Assembly: GCA_029706075.1 (NCBI GenBank)
Contig: JAINUG010000052.1
Span: 3,003,498-3,067,497 of the forward strand
Direction of reading: 5' to 3'
DNA length: 64,000 bases
Source: Aldrovandia affinis
Taxonomy: Eukaryota > Chordata > Actinopteri > Notacanthiformes > Halosauridae
A model generated the notes under the pieces. It was not told where the DNA came from. It saw nothing but the letters and a program-made list of their open reading frames with translations, and did no database searches. Positions 1 through 11,390 of this stretch are shown piece after piece. A program made the position numbers and the translations under genes. Each line of letters begins with the position of its first letter. Within the stretch, counting starts at the first letter, position 1.

Positions 1-565
1 AATTACATTTACTATCATTATAAATGTAACATTTGATTCTTAATTAACATCATTCTTGTTTCATTTTCTATTTTTTCATGCAAGTTTTTTTACTTCCAAT
101 ATTTGTGGCCTTTTTGTGTTCTGTTTCCATAAAATCAATTTTTGACATTAATTTGTCCTTTCATACTTGTACTGTCCTTTGTACTGTGGGTGTATGTGTG
201 TGATTGTCTTTATGCAGATCCCTGGGAATTGTAAGTGGAGTCAAAACAGGCTTTGTTTATTCACAATGTTCTGCACCTTTCCACTATTGCCCACAGTTTG
301 AGTGTGGAGGAATGTTTTTAACAAAATGTCTTACCTGTCTGTCTGTCCTTTGTGGCATCAGGTAAATATTTGGGTTCAGCTGTCACCAGACATGTTTCTT
401 TCAGCCAGATAACCCAGAGAACAGGACTCTGAGACCAAGTACAGTCGCTGGATTTGTTTTGAGTCAAACGGGATATGAAAGATGAATCTCCCCAATCCCT
501 AAATCATTTTGTTACTTGACAATATTCCATATGTAAGTATTTTCTTATGTATCTATAGGTATGTA

Positions 566-566
<1 letters not shown>
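1..566. other. Unassigned sequence
   Basis: AT-rich sequence with no reading frame, repeat end or RNA-like fold that I can recognise. There is no convincing acceptor, open frame and donor combination, so no exon is called. Confidence 0.4.

Positions 567-660
<94 letters not shown>
567..660. repeat. (TG)n microsatellite, about 47 units
   Basis: An uninterrupted TG run of 94 bp. Cys-Val reading frames across it are artefacts of the dinucleotide repeat and are not coding. The purity of the run suggests a polymorphic locus. Confidence 0.97.
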
Positions 661-663
<3 letters not shown>

Positions 664-2321
664 GCATACACATGTGTATGAATATATGCACATTATGCAG
701 GAAAATGTATCACATTATAAACACATTCTCCAGTACTGGTTTATTTTCTCTAACGTTTTCCTATCCTCAATAGATCATGAAATGAGAATGCTAACACTGA
801 TTTATGCTTTTCAGGTTAGCTTGTTCAGTCCTTTTAGTTCTGCTTCTACATTTATATCAACTCTGTGATTGTGCTTTTGGTCTACCATATAATTTTTTTT
901 TCCATTATTGTCAGAATGCCTATATAATGTGTAGTACATTATTTTGTACTACACGTTATATTCCAGAAATGATTACTGTAAGTAATGTAGACACAAAAAA
1001 GCCTCTTTGAATGTACGTGTGCGTGAGTTCTTTAGAAATTAAATAAAAGATGGATGATTTCTTTTAACCATAGACAATAATGTGCTTCTCACAAAATGAC
1101 TGTACAATTATGTAGAATCAGAGTTGCACCACATGCATGACAGACAGGCTGCAAGTCAGAGTGGAAACGGGAGCAGATTAAAATACACCATGTTATTACA
1201 TGTTATGCAGTGAGCAAACCCAGAATCTATGCAGGAGCAGAATTTTCATTATTATAATGAGAATGACTGAAAGCAGGACAGACTGGTGGGTCTATAGCAA
1301 AAACTACATTCATCATTCATTTAAGTATCATAAATCAGCCTTTTAGACTAAGGATGGGGGCAATCCTCATCCCCAAGGGATGCTTGGCTGTCTGCCATTC
1401 AGTCACACCTCAGGTCATAATTACTTCAGCTGAAGGTATCTTTCAGAACTAGGTCTCGCATAATTGGCTGAGGTTCATAAAAGCTCCAAGAATTTACCCT
1501 GCGTACCAGGGTAAACCCTTAAAAGTGGCATGAAGATTTAGTTGCTGTCCTCGTCAACAACAGAACAGTAGCAAGTGGCTGAATGCTGAATTTCACCAAT
1601 GCTGAATTTTCAAAACTTGTATTATTATTCATTATAAAAACAGTATGGCATGGTAGCATTGCATGTTAATTATATTATATTATACATGATATTATACATA
1701 CACACACACGCACACACATAAGTGCTGTTTACTTTTATTATAATTCTGTCCCTGTTATAGCATCATTCTTCTTCAGCATCTGCTCATTACTGATGTTTCT
1801 GGCACTTCTCCCAATTCATTTTTGGCCCTTGAGCCCAGTACAGCGCTTGGTTGTGTGGCTTTAGAGTGAGACACAGAGCCAAGAGCTGGCTTTCCAGATA
1901 AGACCAAGAAACAGAAAAGAAGCAATGTGCATACAAAAACTTAAATCTTAAGTCAAATCTTAGCAATTGACCAAATGCTAGGGCTGCTCTGCCTGTTGCA
2001 CCATGCTACTTGATGATGCTGTGAATTCTGCGTAAGACCACTGGACCAGAAAACTCAGCTGGTTCACTCAGCCCCGCCTCCCCAAAACAGTGGCAGCAGA
2101 ACATTAAAACAATGAAGAAAGTTGTTGAAATTCACCACTTCCACAGCATGTGAGTTTAACATTACATTCATTCCCACCCTGACCTATAAAGTGGAACACA
2201 CTTCCTCTACAGCAGTTTCAACTGGAAGAGAGTGTTCCTCTTAGGGAGGTTAGATGTTAAGACAAACTACAACACAGGAAGCCAACAAAACCCCAGACAA
2301 ACAGTTATCTCCGGGAAAACA
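661..2321. other. Unassigned intergenic sequence
   Basis: About 1.7 kb without a supportable gene. It holds only a short interrupted CA tract near 1696-1718. No transposon end or coding similarity was recognised. Confidence 0.4.
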
Positions 2322-2770
2322 TACAGGTAACTGCAAAAAAAGGAAACACTTGAGTAAATGGAGGGTTCTGGTGGTTCTGTTATGGTGTGGGGTGCATTTT
2401 CCTGGCATGGTGTACGTCCACTCAATCCCTTAGAGGGAAAGGTAAGCATCAATATATAGATAAACATCAATAAGCCATTGTGAGTGATCACTTTCATCCA
2501 ATGGTGAAGCATTTTTATCCTGATGGGAGTGGTCTCTTCCAGGATGCCCCATACAATACAATACAATGCCCCCATCCACAGGGCACGAGTAGTCACTGAA
2601 TGGTTTGATGAGCATGAAAATGGTGTAAACCATATGCCATGGCCATCTCGGTCACCAGATCTCAACCCAATTGAACACTTGGAACATTAAAGCTCTTCTG
2701 GTGGCTCATGGCTTAATGCACTATTAAGACATTTTATTTTGGTGTTTCCTTTATTTTGGCAGTATATTGT
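2322..2770 (+). mobile_element. Tc1-like transposon, internally deleted copy keeping the 3' half
   Basis: The left end (TACAGGTAACTG, then AAAGGAAACACTTGAGTAAATG) is the same as the left end of the element at 8179. The right end has the matching inverted GTTTCCTTTATTTTGGCAGTA. The interior encodes a decayed C-terminal part of a Tc1/mariner transposase on the plus strand: a VMVWGAFSW-like stretch near 2380-2405 and a SPDLNPIEH-like motif near 2656-2680, which surrounds a DDE catalytic acidic residue in the family. The N-terminal DNA-binding half is missing. Frames are broken, so it is inactive. Confidence 0.8.
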
Positions 2771-3146
2771 ATATTCTATATTCCTCTAATCTACACTCCA
2801 CTAATCAATATTATAATTTCACATTGCCTTAATGCTGAGATCCACAACATATTAAAGTCAGATTGTACACATAAGGAAAGTTAAAATGATCATTCAGGCT
2901 TTGCCTCTTCACTGCATCTTTGAACCATGTGACTGGAGGATCACAAACAGCTCTTTATATTGGTACACATCTGGTGCCCTTGAGGTCTCGGTGCTCTCAG
3001 CCCTTAGAGCAGGGTATGTAATGTGTTTCATGGCGCTAATGAGCTTTTAAGCCACTCTCCCAAGAGTGCCATTTCTCTCGATTCATACCCATTCCCAGAA
3101 ATCTTTGTCTCTAAAGGGCCCTGCTGATTTCATGTTTTTATGTGTG

Positions 3147-3190
<44 letters not shown>

Positions 3191-3197
3191 CAGTATA
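2771..3197. other. Unassigned spacer ending in an AT microsatellite
   Basis: Non-coding spacer. An AT-dinucleotide tract at about 3151-3190 runs up to the next Tc1 element. No gene seen. Confidence 0.4.
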
Positions 3198-4011
3198 TAC
3201 ACTACCAGTCAAAAGTTTTAGAACACCCATATTTTTCAGTTTTTACTGAAATGTAAGCAGTTCAAGTCCAGTGAATAACCTGAAATGGTACAAAGGTAAG
3301 CGGCAAACTGCCAGTTTAGGTTACCAAAAACTGAAAAATAGTGTAAATTTCAGAGTTATAAAAAAAGGCCCTTTTCAGGGAACAAGTAATGTGTTAACGT
3401 GGGTTAACAGTCACTCTGTGCAAGTGGCCGACTCTGGATCCAGCAAAAGAGCCCCACACCATCACGCTTCCTCCTCCATGTTTGACAGTTGGTGTCACAC
3501 ACTGAGGAACCATCCTTTCGTCTACTGGACGGCCTACAAAAACCTTTCAAAATGTCAAGATTTCTCATTTTGATTCATTGGTCCATAAGACCTTCTTCCA
3601 GTCTTCAGTAGTCCACTGGCGGTGCTTCATGGCCCAGGCAAGCCTCTTTTTCTTATTTTGCCATCTTAGCAATGGCTTTCTTACTACCACTGGACCTGTT
3701 AAACCTGTAGCCCGAAGTCTTCTCTTCACAGTTGAAACTGAGACTTCCTTACTTGGACCAGTGTTAAGCTGTCCTGTGAGCCGCCTATCACGCAAACTGT
3801 TGTCTCTCAGAAACTAGTCTTCTGATTTTGTTGTGGCTTTGGGTCTGCCAGACCTCTTCCTGTCAGAGTTTCCTCCAGTTTCCAAGTGCCTTTTGATGGT
3901 GGAGGAAACTACTCACTGCCAAAAAATGTACATTATTTTTCAGTTTTTGGTAACCTAAACTTTTTTTTTTTTACCACTTACCTTTGTATCATTTCCGGCT
4001 AGTGTAGTGTA
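3198..4011 (-). mobile_element. Tc1-like transposon relic
   Basis: The left end reads TACACTACCAGTCAAAAG and the right end, inverted, TACACTACACTAGCC. Longer subterminal stretches (about 3288-3345 and 3935-3995) are also inverted copies of one another. The element lies between AT tracts, consistent with insertion at TA. Its interior carries a minus-strand transposase fragment at 3565-3795. At about 0.8 kb it is roughly half the usual Tc1 length, so it is a deletion derivative. Confidence 0.85.
3565..3795 (-). pseudogene. Tc1-like transposase fragment
   Basis: A 76-codon fragment covering the end of the bipartite DNA-binding region and the start of the catalytic domain. It shows VSVSTVKRRLRATGL, a helix-turn-helix-like segment, and KHRQWTTEDWKKVLWTNESK, where the first catalytic Asp of the family is expected in W(S/T)DE but Asn is present. 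Both ends are missing and the key acidic residue is replaced, so it is non-functional. Confidence 0.85.
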
Positions 4012-4053
4012 TACTATATATATACAGTATATACTGTATATATATATATATAT

Positions 4054-5128
4054 CAGTGGTGGGCCGTCAGGCTCGATTTAATGTTATAAATCGAGCCTGA
4101 AACTTATCCCACCAGATAGAGCATGAAAATTCATGAAATTTTATACATGTTACGTATTTCATATGTTACGTTTTAAGGAAGTTATGGTCATTTTAACACT
4201 CGAAAATTTGCATATTGACCCCCATTGCTTTTCAATGGGCTTGAAACAAAAGCTGTGATCCAATAACATAAATTGCCATAACTTTCTTAAAAATAAAGAT
4301 AATTGCATGAAATTTTCAGTAATTACAGATTGAAGCATTCTAATAAAGATATGATATATATCTTAATTTGAATTATCTGAAATTACATTACATAGCCAAA
4401 TAATCACATAATTACATGTTGCGCACCCGCTGCGACACGGCAAAAACCACGGCAGGCAGTGAGCATTTGGGCAAAGATATCTCACATTCGGGTCAAAAAT
4501 ATCACATTTCGCATCGACAGATTTCAATGAAATTTCACCAGAAACAAGATAAAATGTTAAGTTACCGTCCTGGGTACCTTTTATTTAGTCCTGAACTTGC
4601 GATCTATGACTTTGAAAGCACTAAACACTAGTCTGACTTTCAAGCGTAGCGTATGACCAAACCGAGCAATGTTTAATCAAATTTTGGACTGTCTTCTTTG
4701 GCGTCTCTCTCCATTGAGAAAGAACTGCTCAATCAACTGAAGCAAAAAGGACAACTACATGAGGATGTTATTGAACGCTTTCTCAAAAAAGACAGACGCA
4801 TGGACTTGGTCAGTGACGCAAGTGACGGGTCAGTGCTTTACTATTTGCGTCATTTGAGTGAAGTGAATGTGCACAGTGACACAAGTGTATTAGTAGATTA
4901 CTTTATTGATCCATGTGGGGAAATTTACTCTGCATTTAACCCACCCTAATCTAGCCTACTGTTGTAATTGTTGATCAGCTGTCGTGTTGTTGAGAGCCTG
5001 CGTGTGGCATAATGTGCGCATTATTTGCATATGGCTGCGTTGGCTGTAACAGAGACGTGTAAGATGTGTGTATGTGGTTTACAATTGCTTACTGAAGGCC
5101 CTGACTGAACCCCCACGGTACGCCACTG
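4054..5128. mobile_element. hAT-like DNA transposon, probably non-autonomous
   Basis: The ends are CAGTGGTGGGCCGTCAGG on the left and, inverted, CAGTGGCGTACCGTGGGG on the right, an imperfect terminal inverted repeat starting CAGTGG. ATATATAT is present on both sides, as an 8-bp hAT duplication would give, but the target is an AT microsatellite so this is weak. A 27-bp inverted repeat lies just inside the left end (about 4071-4100, TCGATTTAATGTTATAAATCGA core). A single 83-codon frame at 4698-4949 starts at TTG and I do not recognise it. No DDE transposase was seen. Confidence 0.6.
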
Positions 5129-5140
5129 ATATATATATAT

Positions 5141-5722
5141 TGTGGTGTCCCTAGGGGTTGGGCAACACTCACAGACCTTTGCAGAGGGCTTAGGCAGTTA
5201 AATAACCCAGAGGAGGCAGTATTCAAAACAAAACAATAATTTATTAAACTTATTGACAAGCACAAAAAAGGGTGGGGTCTTTGCGGGAATTCAAAACACA
5301 TAAAGTCCACAATCTTTACTCGTTGTCTTTGTCCAAAATCCAATGTCGCAATCCAGGTCAGTTCCTCACACAGTCCATTAGTCGGTGCACAAAACAGGGT
5401 CCTCAAACAATCCGGGTCAAACACTATATACAATCCAAAATACTTCTCACAACTCTCTCTCACAACTCTCTCTCACAACTCTCTCTCACAACTCTCTCTC
5501 CACTACTGCAACACACCACCCTACTCCTTCCCAGTGCGATAGGAGCTGATCCCTTAAATAGGCCTCCAAATGGTCTTCAGCTGTTTGTAGTCCCAATCGC
5601 TTGACCTTGTTCAGGTGCGGGACTGCGGGCTGCTGGGAAATGCAGTTGTTTCCTCTCCAGTGGCTCCCAAGAATTAAAGAGGAAGGCTACCATTTCCTCG
5701 TCCTGCCCCTTGGGATGCCACA
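5141..5722 (-). mobile_element. Solo LTR (582 bp) inserted in an AT tract
   Basis: The segment begins TGTGGTGTCCCTAGGGG and ends TTGGGATGCCACA, giving the TG...CA border and short inverted terminal repeat of an LTR. ATAT flanks both sides. On the minus strand there is an AATAAA signal (complement of 5240-5245), which sets the orientation. Inside is a 13-bp tandem array at 5448-5499. There are no internal retroviral or retrotransposon genes alongside, so it is a solo LTR. The LTR family is not identified. Confidence 0.6.
5448..5499. repeat. Tandem array, 13-bp unit x4, inside the LTR
   Basis: Four head-to-tail copies of CACAACTCTCTCT occupy 52 bp with no visible divergence. It is probably recent, arising by replication slippage inside the LTR. 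Confidence 0.9.
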
Positions 5723-5742
5723 ATATATATATATATATATAT

Positions 5743-6479
5743 AGTGGTTGCTGTCCTGTTAACATGGCAATGCTTGTCTTGATTAAAAATAAACTGTGTG
5801 CCTTGAGCAAGGTACACAGGCAACAGGTGCTGGTGCTTTGAGCTCTCAGTCATCTACTCAACCTTTAGCCTTAGACCAGCAAGAAGGAAATATGCAAAAG
5901 GTGGTCTTGGATCATGTTCAAAATATAAATAAATCAGTGCTGCCAAGCAGCAGCATGAGAGAAGATTCAGATGCAAAATATTGACTGGGCGACACTTTAA
6001 AGTTCAGGCATTCAGACCGTTATATATTTTTTAAGCGTAACAGGATAATATGGCCTCTGTATATGTTGAAATGGAGACACAGACAGAAAAGGCTGTTTTA
6101 CTGATTCCATTACAATTTGAAATGGATTGAATGTGATGGACCTCTTCCACCTTTATGTCAAGTCCATGTACCCCCATGGCACCTGGAATAAAGTGAAAGT
6201 GACTGGTTTCCATTCCAAATGATGGGAGTTTTCACCCCTTTGTCTTTGTTTTAGTTTGCTCCCTGAAATTTGCATCATATTGCTTCATATACTAATAAAT
6301 ATTACATACAGTATACAGGTAAGACTTCCATGCCAACATCACTTTAGCCACTATTCCTCGTGAAAGACCAGCAAATTCAGTCTTTGTCACTGAGGCTCCT
6401 GCCAAACGTGCCCAAGAAATCACCCCTCTTTCAAAGTCACTGTGATCTCATCTTCTAGCCATGGTAGGCAGAATAATGG
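5743..6479. other. Unassigned sequence
   Basis: About 700 bp with no recognisable gene or repeat end. Short frames here have no family features. Confidence 0.4.
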
Positions 6480-6890
6480 GCAACTGAGCATTTTTTCTTT
6501 ATAAATTTGTTTCTGATTTTTTCCCATTTTTAAAAATGTACCCTCTATTGATTCAGTTACCCTCCCCACGAGCTTGCTGCCTACAACTACGGAACCAGCG
6601 GCTTCCCTGGGACCAGTAGTGATGAGGGCGAGCAAACCGCCTCCTTCGAGACAGACCCCGCCAAGCCATCGACCGTGAATCTGATACACACAGGGAAGCT
6701 TTCCGTATCTGCGGTGAGCTCGTGCCGAATTCCCTCCCCCTGGAGCGAACAGCCAATCGCCACCACTGAGCGGGACTTCCAGCCAGAGCCAGGCTGGCAC
6801 AGCTGGGGAATCAAACCCCTGCCGCCATGGGTAACCTGCACTCCAGGCGAGTGCTTTTACTGGTTGAGCCAACCGGTTTACCCTGCTGCC
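6480..6890 (-). repeat. tRNA-derived SINE, minus strand
   Basis: Read on the minus strand, the copy starts near 6885 with a tRNA-like head: an A-box-like TTGGCTCAACCAGTAAAAGC and a B-box-like GTTTGATTCCCC. A GC-rich body follows, then a tail of short A/T runs near 6480-6545. Its body (CTGTCCGCCCC-type stretch, here degenerate) and tail link it to the SINEs at 29405, 44110, 44690 and 61082. Reading frames across it are spurious. Confidence 0.7.
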
Positions 6891-8178
6891 AAGCATTTTT
6901 ATATATGAACCTAAGCATGATGGGATGTTAATTGCTTGATTAACTCAGGCTGAAGTAGCGCAGCTCTGCAGCTTTCTAATTGTAAATTACATTGACCGGG
7001 GATGTGCTCATCTGGATTTATTTGGACTAATAATTGATGGGACTCAATAGTGAACATCTCTGGCCTTACATAAACTGGGTTTCTCCCCCTATATTGAAGT
7101 ACAAAAAATGGATGCATTTCAAAACAATGTTTCTTTCTTACTTTCTTCTTTTTATTTTCTTAATTCAATTCCGACAGAGCTAGTACAAAGACAATCAAAG
7201 TTTCAGCCTGAGGCTTTATTTTGATTTTTATTATTTGGAAGTTATTCATCCCCCATGTATGTTGCAGGATGTACAGTTTTCTCTAACTGAAGCTGCTCGT
7301 TAAGGCTTTTTTGTGTTCTACTTCTCTAAAATAGCCACGCTCCATCGCACGGCAGGGCATTACTTGTACAACCCCACAGAGCCAGATACTTTCACCCTTG
7401 TATTTTCTTTCTTCCCATGGCCAGAACAAAAACAGGCCCTCACACAAAAGTACAAAAGCCTGAGTATGTACCTTATACATTCCTGGTTTGTTCTAAAAGT
7501 CCAGTGTGGAGCTTTTGGAATTTCACAACCTAAGCCTACTAATGTTTTGGGGTACCTACTGTAGGTCTGGTTTTGTACCTGAATGTCTTATGGTTGTTTG
7601 GAAAACCTTGTTACTGAACCCTTTCTTTTTGGGGAAAAAAGCCTACACCACACAAACCTCCAGAGAGCCTGGTACTGTGAGTAAATTGATGCATACCACC
7701 CAGGTGTAGCTTTGTAGTGGAGACAACACCCGCATGACCCCAACCGCAAGGAATTCAGAACATGAAAAGGACAGGAAGTAACCTTTCTATGGAAAACTGA
7801 TAGTGATGGATAATGCTTTGTTGGGTAGAGGTAGGTAACCCCTGCAGGTATGAAACCATATTAAATTGTACCTCTGTACTTCTCAACCAGGATTTTTGTA
7901 TGTGCTAAAAATCTGAATATCAGAATCTGTTTATTGCCAAAAGCTTTGGCTTCAAAATATTTAACCTTTGAATGAAATCAGAGTTTTTATTTAATTTCTG
8001 GCTGTAGTTTGTCATGAAAGCGAAAGGTTTTGTTTACCAAAGGACCAAGTGATTTTTTCCTTGTCACTGTTGCCTAGGCTTGCTTTTGTGGGGGTTGGTG
8101 TAAAGCATATTGTAACAAATGTTTTGTGAAATGCACTATACAAGTACATTTGATTTATTTAAGAATAACAATGGCACA
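6891..8178. other. Unassigned intergenic sequence
   Basis: About 1.3 kb with only short random frames. I see no repeat end, exon or RNA gene that can be supported. Confidence 0.4.
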
Positions 8179-9090
8179 TACAGGTAACTGGAAATAAAGG
8201 AAACACTTGAGTAAATGAGGGATACAAAGTGTATTGAAAGCAGGTGCTTCCACACAGGTGTGGTTCCAATTAAGTAATTAACATCCCATCATACTTAGGT
8301 TCAAAAATGCTGGGCAGGCTCAGTTGGCCATTATTATGGCTACCATGGCTAGAGAGATTGTTGGGGTACATTTGACAGGAGCTTCAGTGATGAAGACTGC
8401 TAAACTTTCACAAGGAATGGTGGCTAAGGTGATGTTGGCATGGAAGTCTGAGAGAAAGACATCATCAACTAGGGGCAACTGTTCTCAAAAACATATACTT
8501 CTCGAAAGTAATGTCCATGCATTGGTTTTAGATGCAAAGCAAAACAGAGGAGCGACTCTGAATCAGTTGACTGCAAATATCAATCTAGGGCCTGAGCAGG
8601 CAGTTACATCAAGAACAGTCCATCGAGGACTTCAAAGAGAGGGATATTATGGTCGAATTGCAGTGCAAAAACCCATTATTACACATAACAATGCACGTTT
8701 GCAAGTAAGGTGGTGCAAAAAACACAGGCAGTGGTCTACTGAGCAGTTGAAAAGGTTATAGTCAGGTGAGTCACTCTTCACCCTGTTCTCAAGTGTATGA
8801 GTGTATGTGTGCCGCATGCCAAAAGAAACCTACAGGCCCTGGTGCTTGTTTCCCACAGTGGAGGGTTCTGGCAGCTCTGTTATGGTGTGGGTGCATTTTT
8901 CTGACATTGTTTAGGTCCACTCATCCCCTTAGAGCAAACATAAATAAAGACAAAGCCATTCTGAGTGATCACCTTCATCCTATGGTGAAGCATTTCTATC
9001 CTGGTGGGAGTGGTCTATTCCAAGGTGAGAATGCCCTGATCCACAGGGCATGACTGGTTGTTGTTTCCTTTATTTTAACAGTTACCTGTA
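8179..9090 (+). mobile_element. Tc1-like transposon, second copy of the 2322 family
   Basis: The ends TACAGGTAACTGGAAATAAA and, inverted, TACAGGTAACTGTTAAAATA form a clear terminal inverted repeat. The element is 912 bp, shorter than a typical 1.2-1.6 kb Tc1 element. It keeps the 5' transposase half (8324-8761) and a 3' piece homologous to 2360-2590, but lacks the last part of the catalytic domain that the 2322 copy retains. Confidence 0.88.
8324..8761 (+). pseudogene. Tc1-like transposase, N-terminal part
   Basis: A frame of 145 codons with the bipartite DNA-binding region typical of Tc1/mariner transposases: a first helix-turn-helix (residues about 8-50, EIVGVHLTGASVMKTAKLS) and a second one (about 65-105, GATLNQLTANINLGPEQAVTSRTVHRGL). 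KHRQWSTEQLKRL follows, just before the first catalytic Asp, and a stop codon ends the frame there. The catalytic DDE domain is therefore not translated. It is inactive and derived from a cut-and-paste transposase. Confidence 0.85.
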
Positions 9091-10032
9091 AAATGACACA
9101 TACGTCAAACAGCAAAATAAAATTAATGAAGCCTTGCAATATTGATACTGTATATGGATACACGTGTTATAACATTTTCATCAGTTCAGCACATTAATTG
9201 TCATTTGTGGGATACGGGTGACCATTGGGATTGAAAAGCAATGCATGATGTCTCACACTGAGCAAAGTCCGTGGGTGCTGGCTTGGATGGGTTTAGATTA
9301 TTCATTGAATAACAAAGCCTGCTGCCAGAGGGAAATGAGAAACATACTGCTGAAATGCATCTCCAGTAATGAAAAGACCTGGTCCATATTAATGCTGAAA
9401 CAGACTCTATGCTGGTTATAGTACTGTGGTTGCTCTGTGAGCGTCAGGGGAGCCTCAATATAATTAATTCTTTTAGGCATAGCTGGATTGTTTATTTATT
9501 TTATTCACATCTGAAAGTGGCTCTGGGTTGATGGTTTAAATGTAAATGATATGTGCTACCCATGTGAATGTGTGCACACATGTGGGTGTGTGAATGTATG
9601 TGTATGAACATGTATTGTTCAAGAATATTTTAGCTCTGATCTATGATGGCCAAAGTTCCCAGTTGTTAAACTGCAGAGGAACATGTGAAGGCTTTCTGAA
9701 GGAATTCTGATCGTCATCATTCAGCCTGAGAGTAAATCACTGTTCTTTCGAGTGTGATTCACTCCCAAAGCACATGGGATTTATTTTCTAAAATCAGTGC
9801 TATTTTTTGCTCATGAATTGAACAACTGTTTTATTGTATTTTTTTTTCTTCTGCTTGACATTGATGTAATGTACGATGAGACATAGCAACTGCTATAAAT
9901 ATGTTACTGAAGGTTGGGGTTAAACCAGTTTGTGATTCAATTGAATTTCCTTCGCAGAGAACATAACTTTTCCCAAAGAAACTCCAAAGGAACTTTCACC
10001 CACGGACCGTATTAAGAACATAAGAACATAAG
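9091..10032. other. Unassigned sequence
   Basis: AT-rich non-coding DNA. A short TAAGAACATAAGAACATAAG tract at its right edge (10013-10032) provides the target for the LTR that follows. Confidence 0.4.
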
Positions 10033-10626
10033 TGTCAGGAACGGTGTTGGAAAACCAGGCGCGGACCAAAGAATGCAATAATGTTCTTTATTGCAAAAAC
10101 AACAGGCAATGTTCACACGGGAGCAATCAGGGCAATACAGGAGTCCAGAGAGTAGTCGGGGACAGGCAAAGTTCAAGCAGGGGCAAACCAGGCAATTGGT
10201 CCAGAGAACACAGAGAGGAGCGGGGCTGGAACCACAAGGAGCACGAACAGGTGGATAGGGAACGCGACTGAGGCACAGACGAACACGGGAGCACGAACAC
10301 AAACACGATGAAACAAAACTCGGGTAAACAAAGAAATCGCTGGAAAGTTGCAAACGCATAAGCAAAGCACAAGACAATCTGGCAATGAACATGGGAAAAC
10401 GCACAGCTTATATACATTAGACATAACGATTAACAATCAGGAATTAACATGAAAGCAGCTGACACCGGAGACTGCAATCAGACACACGAGGAACAGGTGA
10501 AAACGATAATACAATGACAAGACTGGAAACAGGTAAGAGAAAGCGAAAACACGGACCGGACAACCAGGAAAACATGGAATGAACAAAAACACCTAATTAC
10601 GGGGAACATGAACACGAGACGTGACA
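10033..10626 (-). mobile_element. Solo LTR of the gypsy family seen at 14-17.7 kb, with exact 5-bp TSD
   Basis: The reverse complement begins TGTCACGTCTCGTGTTC and ends CCTGACA, and matches the 3' LTR at 17018-17714 along its length. The five bases on each side are identical, ATAAG at 10028-10032 and ATAAG at 10627-10631, the usual Ty3/gypsy target duplication. An AATAAA signal lies near its 3' end on the minus strand (about 10085-10100). No internal region is present, so the element was reduced to a solo LTR by LTR-LTR recombination. It is 594 bp, about 100 bp shorter than the other LTR. Confidence 0.93.
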
Positions 10627-11120
10627 ATAAGAATACATAATGACGAGAATGGTATTCACAGATGAATGAGTGTCATAGTTATACTGCAAACGTTATTGGT
10701 CAGAAACTGCTGTTGTTACAGCAGTCTTGTGTGGTAGTGCCACTGTAATTGAGGTGACTTGGTGCTCCAATTGTGCTGATGAATGCATTGGAAAATTGGT
10801 CATGGAAAGCAATGGAGAGCCATTACGCTTCATATCGATTTAAAATTTGCAATGAAATTCTTGCAAAGTGTTTCATCCTTAGTATAATAACCTACACTTT
10901 GGTCTAACAATACACCTGTGTGGAGCAAACACCTGTGATCTTATCAGGGTACATTTGTAATGGCTTCCCCTAAATATTTCCCTTCCAGTTACATTTTCCA
11001 GACCCCTTTCCTTTGGATGTGTGTTTGTTGAGATTGATAGAATCAATACCTGGCATTCATTAAAAGTCTAAATAGTTCAATGCCTCTTCATGGGCCTCCT
11101 GCATACATCCAGCTAAAGTA
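10627..11120. other. Unassigned spacer
   Basis: Non-coding sequence between the solo LTR and a degraded SINE. Nothing was recognised beyond the duplicated ATAAG at its left edge. Confidence 0.4.
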
Positions 11121-11390
11121 CTAGCCTATTGTGCAGCTATGCGCCCCACAGTCAGGAATCAAATCATCAGTGCTGATGTGGCCGGGAATCAGGAAGGCAG
11201 CCACAGTATCGGTTTCCCCCTGGATCATCATACAGTACAGATTGGGTGCCTGCAGCCGGCATGCAGTGCATTCCTCCGGCACAGCTCAGCTGGTGGACTG
11301 CAGAGTGAAAACAACCAGTGGCTGGCTGCAAATGTGACTTACAATTGCAACTGGGAATTCCAAATTGGGAGAAAAAAGTTAAAAGTAGGG
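11121..11390 (+). repeat. Degraded tRNA-SINE copy
   Basis: The body is GC-rich and contains CACAGCTCAGCTGGTGGACT. The tail (CAAATTGGGAGAAAAAAG at about 11362-11380) is shared with the SINE copies at 29405 and 44110. The tRNA-like head is too diverged to define. Orientation is taken from the tail. Confidence 0.5.

Noticed and set aside
509..868. Frames with long Cys-Val repeats
   Set aside because: They are translations of the (TG)n microsatellite and have no other protein-like features.
6420..6896. 158-codon minus-strand frame as a possible gene
   Set aside because: It coincides with a minus-strand SINE including its A-box and B-box. There is no protein family signature.
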